Shown: positions 18,800 to 20,594 of the stretch, in pieces
How positions within the stretch are numbered: the stretch's first letter is position 1
Layout: each line of letters opens with the position of its first letter
Position numbers and translations under genes: made by a program
The notes under the pieces: generated by a model
What the model was told of the DNA's origin: nothing
The model's input: the letters and a program-made list of their open reading frames with translations, nothing else
Databases searched by the model: none
Assembly: GCA_009602725.1 (NCBI GenBank)
Contig: WELB01000026.1
Location: forward strand, 707,956 to 728,549
Source: Spirogloea muscicola
Taxonomy: Eukaryota; Streptophyta; Zygnematophyceae; Spirogloeales; Spirogloeaceae
Length of the DNA stretch: 20,594 nt
Direction of reading: 5' to 3'

Positions 18800-18943
18800 C
18801 ATAGCATCTTCAGGCACCTTCGTAGCTGCTTAGCGCTGTTTAGAACCTGCCGCTTCATCATCTGGCTCCTTCGAACCTTTGTCGATTCTTTTTCGGGCTG
18901 GCTTTTCACAGCCCTTGACCCCCATTGGGAGTGCCACCTCTTC

Positions 18944-19112
18944 TCTAACCTGAGGCTGCTTAGCAGGGGTTACTGAGTAATTAGTAGCTGCTTTGTTTCT
19001 TGTTGTGCTTGTTTTTCTTAGCGCTTCCCCTGGCCCCCTTCTCGTACTTTGTTCCTTCTTGGTTGGGCTGGCTTTTCCAGCCCCTATCCACAATGGGCGA
19101 GCCCTTTCTTCT
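18944..19112 (+). mobile_element. Retroelement piece: last eight codons plus 3' tail
   Basis: Starts at NLRLLSRGY-stop and continues with the same 3' UTR and hairpin (19065-19083) as copy B at 11527-11695. It is inserted directly behind the tail of fragment D, another tail-on-tail join. Confidence 0.85.
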
Positions 19113-19114
19113 GA

Positions 19115-19250
19115 TCTGGGCCAACGAGCCGGCGGCGTTGAAGTCAGCCTGCTCACCTCGCCTGCGGGACACAGCGCGTCGCGCAAGCCTGGCCAGCAGG
19201 TCGAGCCACTGGGACCCGAGAGCCCCGTGCACACCCACGGCCAGGGAAAT
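19115..19250 (-). pseudogene. Inverted internal RLE fragment
   Basis: The minus strand reads SLAVGVHGALGSQWLDLLAR, LARRAVSRRRGEQADFNAAG and SLAQI. It is nearly identical at the DNA level to 18482-18610 on the plus strand, so the two form an inverted repeat of about 130 bp. Both ends are cut. Confidence 0.8.
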
Positions 19251-19341
19251 TTCGTGTATTTGAAACAAACGAAGGCCCAATGGCCAAGTACAGAGGCAAG
19301 CACATCTTAAGACCTACATAACCTACGGTAGATTGACCCGC

Positions 19342-19995
19342 TCAGTAACCACGGGTCAAAACATAAAGGTCGCTAACCGATGCCTGAATACTAGATGGCA
19401 GATACGAAGCCCTTCTGCCACCAATTAGAGCTCGCCCAGCTTTCTGGTGCAAAGCATTGGCCTGAGCACGCTGCAAACAGGCCGAAAATCATTGCCGCAA
19501 GAACGACAGATATGCAGCTGGCAAGCCCATCTCAGCCGGGAACACATCTGCATGTCGTGTGTAGCCTTTGGCTATGCTTTGAAGGAGAGTGAGGAAACGA
19601 GGACCTAAGCAGCCAAAGACGTCGATTGCCGCTGGCAGGAGCTGATCACATCGGGGGTAATCGGAGTAGTGCTGCAACTTTCTTTGTTCAGCACTGCCCA
19701 CTGCGTGGCCAGCGATGTGTGTCGATGCTGGACCTTTATAGGCCTCCGTAAGAAGAAGACCTTTATAGGCCTCCGTAACCACAACATCGACCAAGGCCCG
19801 TGGTCCTCCACCAGGTTGCACGCCCACAATGTCGTGTGCGGTGATGATGACGTCCCTGGGCATCCGCGGTGATAGGCATGATAATGTTCACTTCCACGAC
19901 TTCATGGTACCCGGCGTCGCGCATCAACCCGCCAGAGCATCACTGAGGAGGTTGTGACGGCCAGTGGTACGAACTCGTCCCCAGCAAGAAGCAAG
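19342..19995 (-). pseudogene. RLE retroelement fragment E with frameshifts
   Basis: The minus strand runs from WGRVRTTGRHNLLSDALAG (the RHN motif kept) through a frameshift near 19925 to LMRDAGYHEVVEVNIIMP, then HDIVGVQPGGGPRALVDVVV, a repeated TEAYKG, AVGSAEQRKLQHYSDYP, AAIDVFGCLGPRF, and after another frame change QRAQANALHQKAGRALIGG and SDLYVLTRGY-stop at 19342. It covers the whole catalytic part. It is diverged from copies B and D and closer in places to copy A. Confidence 0.8.
19731..19778. repeat. 27-bp in-frame duplication inside fragment E
   Basis: GACCTTTATAGGCCTCCGTAA starts at 19731 and again at 19758. On the minus strand this inserts nine residues and doubles the TEAYKG motif just after the DVVV active-site strand. 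Confidence 0.9.
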
Positions 19996-20006
19996 CGCGG
20001 CCAGAT

Positions 20007-20240
20007 CAACTGGTGGCTGGGAGAGGCCAGCCCGGTGGTCAGCGTGCCGAAAGAAAGAAAGAGAAGAGGGGCTAGCAAAGCCAGCCCAAAAAAAGAATGG
20101 ACAATGTCCAAAGCCAAAGAAAGAGGAGCCGGAGAAAAGAAAGTGCGCGCCCATAGAGAAGAGGGGCTGGCAAAGCCAGCCCAAAAAAGGATGGACAATG
20201 TCCAAAGCCAAAGAAAGAGGAGCCGGAGAAAGGACTACAC
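20007..20240 (-). repeat. Stacked retroelement tails with 95-bp tandem duplication
   Basis: Three hairpins follow each other at 20013-20033, 20068-20087 and 20163-20182. The last two lie in direct repeats of about 95 bp (from GAGAAGAGGGG at 20061 and 20156) including the GGACAATGTCC block. The junction AAAGAAAGTGCGCGCC near 20138 is like those at 8757 and 9019. Confidence 0.85.
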
Positions 20241-20281
20241 CACAAAACACTGCAGAACACAGAAACGATGCAGAGGGAAGC

Positions 20282-20410
20282 TCAGTACCCACGAGTGAGC
20301 AACATCAGGTCTGAGTAGCTCGCTGCAGGGAAAGAGGCACTCCGCCGAGACCCAAAGGCGGCGGCCATAGCACGGCCTGCGCGCGTGTGGACGGCGTAGG
20401 CAAGGGAGCG
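20282..20410 (-). pseudogene. RLE retroelement C-terminal fragment F
   Basis: The minus strand reads FQRSLAYAVHTRAGRAMAAA, FGSRRSASFPAASYSDLMLL and TRGY with a stop at 20282-20284. It is nearly identical to H1 and H2 (8896-9250) and shares their 3' UTR, so these are recent relatives. Confidence 0.85.
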
Positions 20411-20417
20411 TTGAAAC

Positions 20418-20594
20418 AACTTGGTGACAACTGACTGCATCGACTCCGCCAATCTCACCAGATCGGCGTCGTTTGCAGGGCACGCGCGGTCGGCCAGGCG
20501 GCCCGGGGCAAGGAGCGAAAATATGCTGATCACCCGGTGGGGGATGAATTCGCGGCCCTGGCGATGGATGTACACGGGGCTTTCGGCAGCCGCT
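20418..20594 (+). pseudogene. RLE retroelement fragment G, cut by the window end
   Basis: The plus strand begins near LVTTDCIDSAN and, after a frame change around 20460, reads ARGKERKYADHPVGDEFAAL and AMDVHGAFGSR up to the last base. It is head to head with fragment F, the same arrangement as copies A and B. Confidence 0.75.

Overview
The window looks like nuclear DNA of a green alga, probably a chlorophyte close to the trebouxiophytes. Evidence: plant-like proteins split into many short exons with GT-AG introns, GC-rich low-complexity tracts, and a degenerate plant-type CCCTAAA telomere-like tract. The exact lineage is inference.

Left part (1-8100), two host genes tail to tail. The plus-strand gene (about 352-4260) is PRL1/PLRG1/Prp46, the WD40 subunit of the NineTeen complex of the spliceosome; all WD40 exons join in frame. 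The minus-strand gene (8088-4744) is an 11-exon 2-oxoglutarate/Fe(II) dioxygenase; every splice phase closes and gives 326 residues with the full HxD...H...RxS active site. One of its introns carries the telomere-like tract.

Middle (8370-12350), a nest of retroelement ends. At least five pieces on both strands encode the same C-terminal module: a CCHC-like knuckle followed by a restriction-like endonuclease (RLE) fold, as at the C-terminus of R2/CRE/Dualen-type non-LTR retrotransposons. One copy (10467-11561, +) is a clean 364-codon ORF. A diverged copy (10520-9340, -) lies head to head with it and is broken by frameshifts. No reverse transcriptase is visible anywhere in the window. Each piece ends in a related 3' tail with a GGGCTGGC-loop-GCCAGCCC hairpin, and several tails are stacked on each other.

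Right-middle (13252-16192), a minus-strand pectin methylesterase assembled from 7 exons, with a conserved catalytic core and a 160-residue Pro/Ala/Ser/Thr-rich tail. Its 5' end is unresolved: a possible extra exon, a small hydrophobic ORF and a GC-rich Pro/Ala tract lie upstream (16400-17260).

Right end (17480-20594), a second nest of the same RLE fragments and hairpin tails on both strands, cut by the window edge.

The host genes are not functionally linked (splicing, a small-molecule or protein oxygenase, cell wall). The window's unusual content is the two nests of RLE-only retroelement ends.
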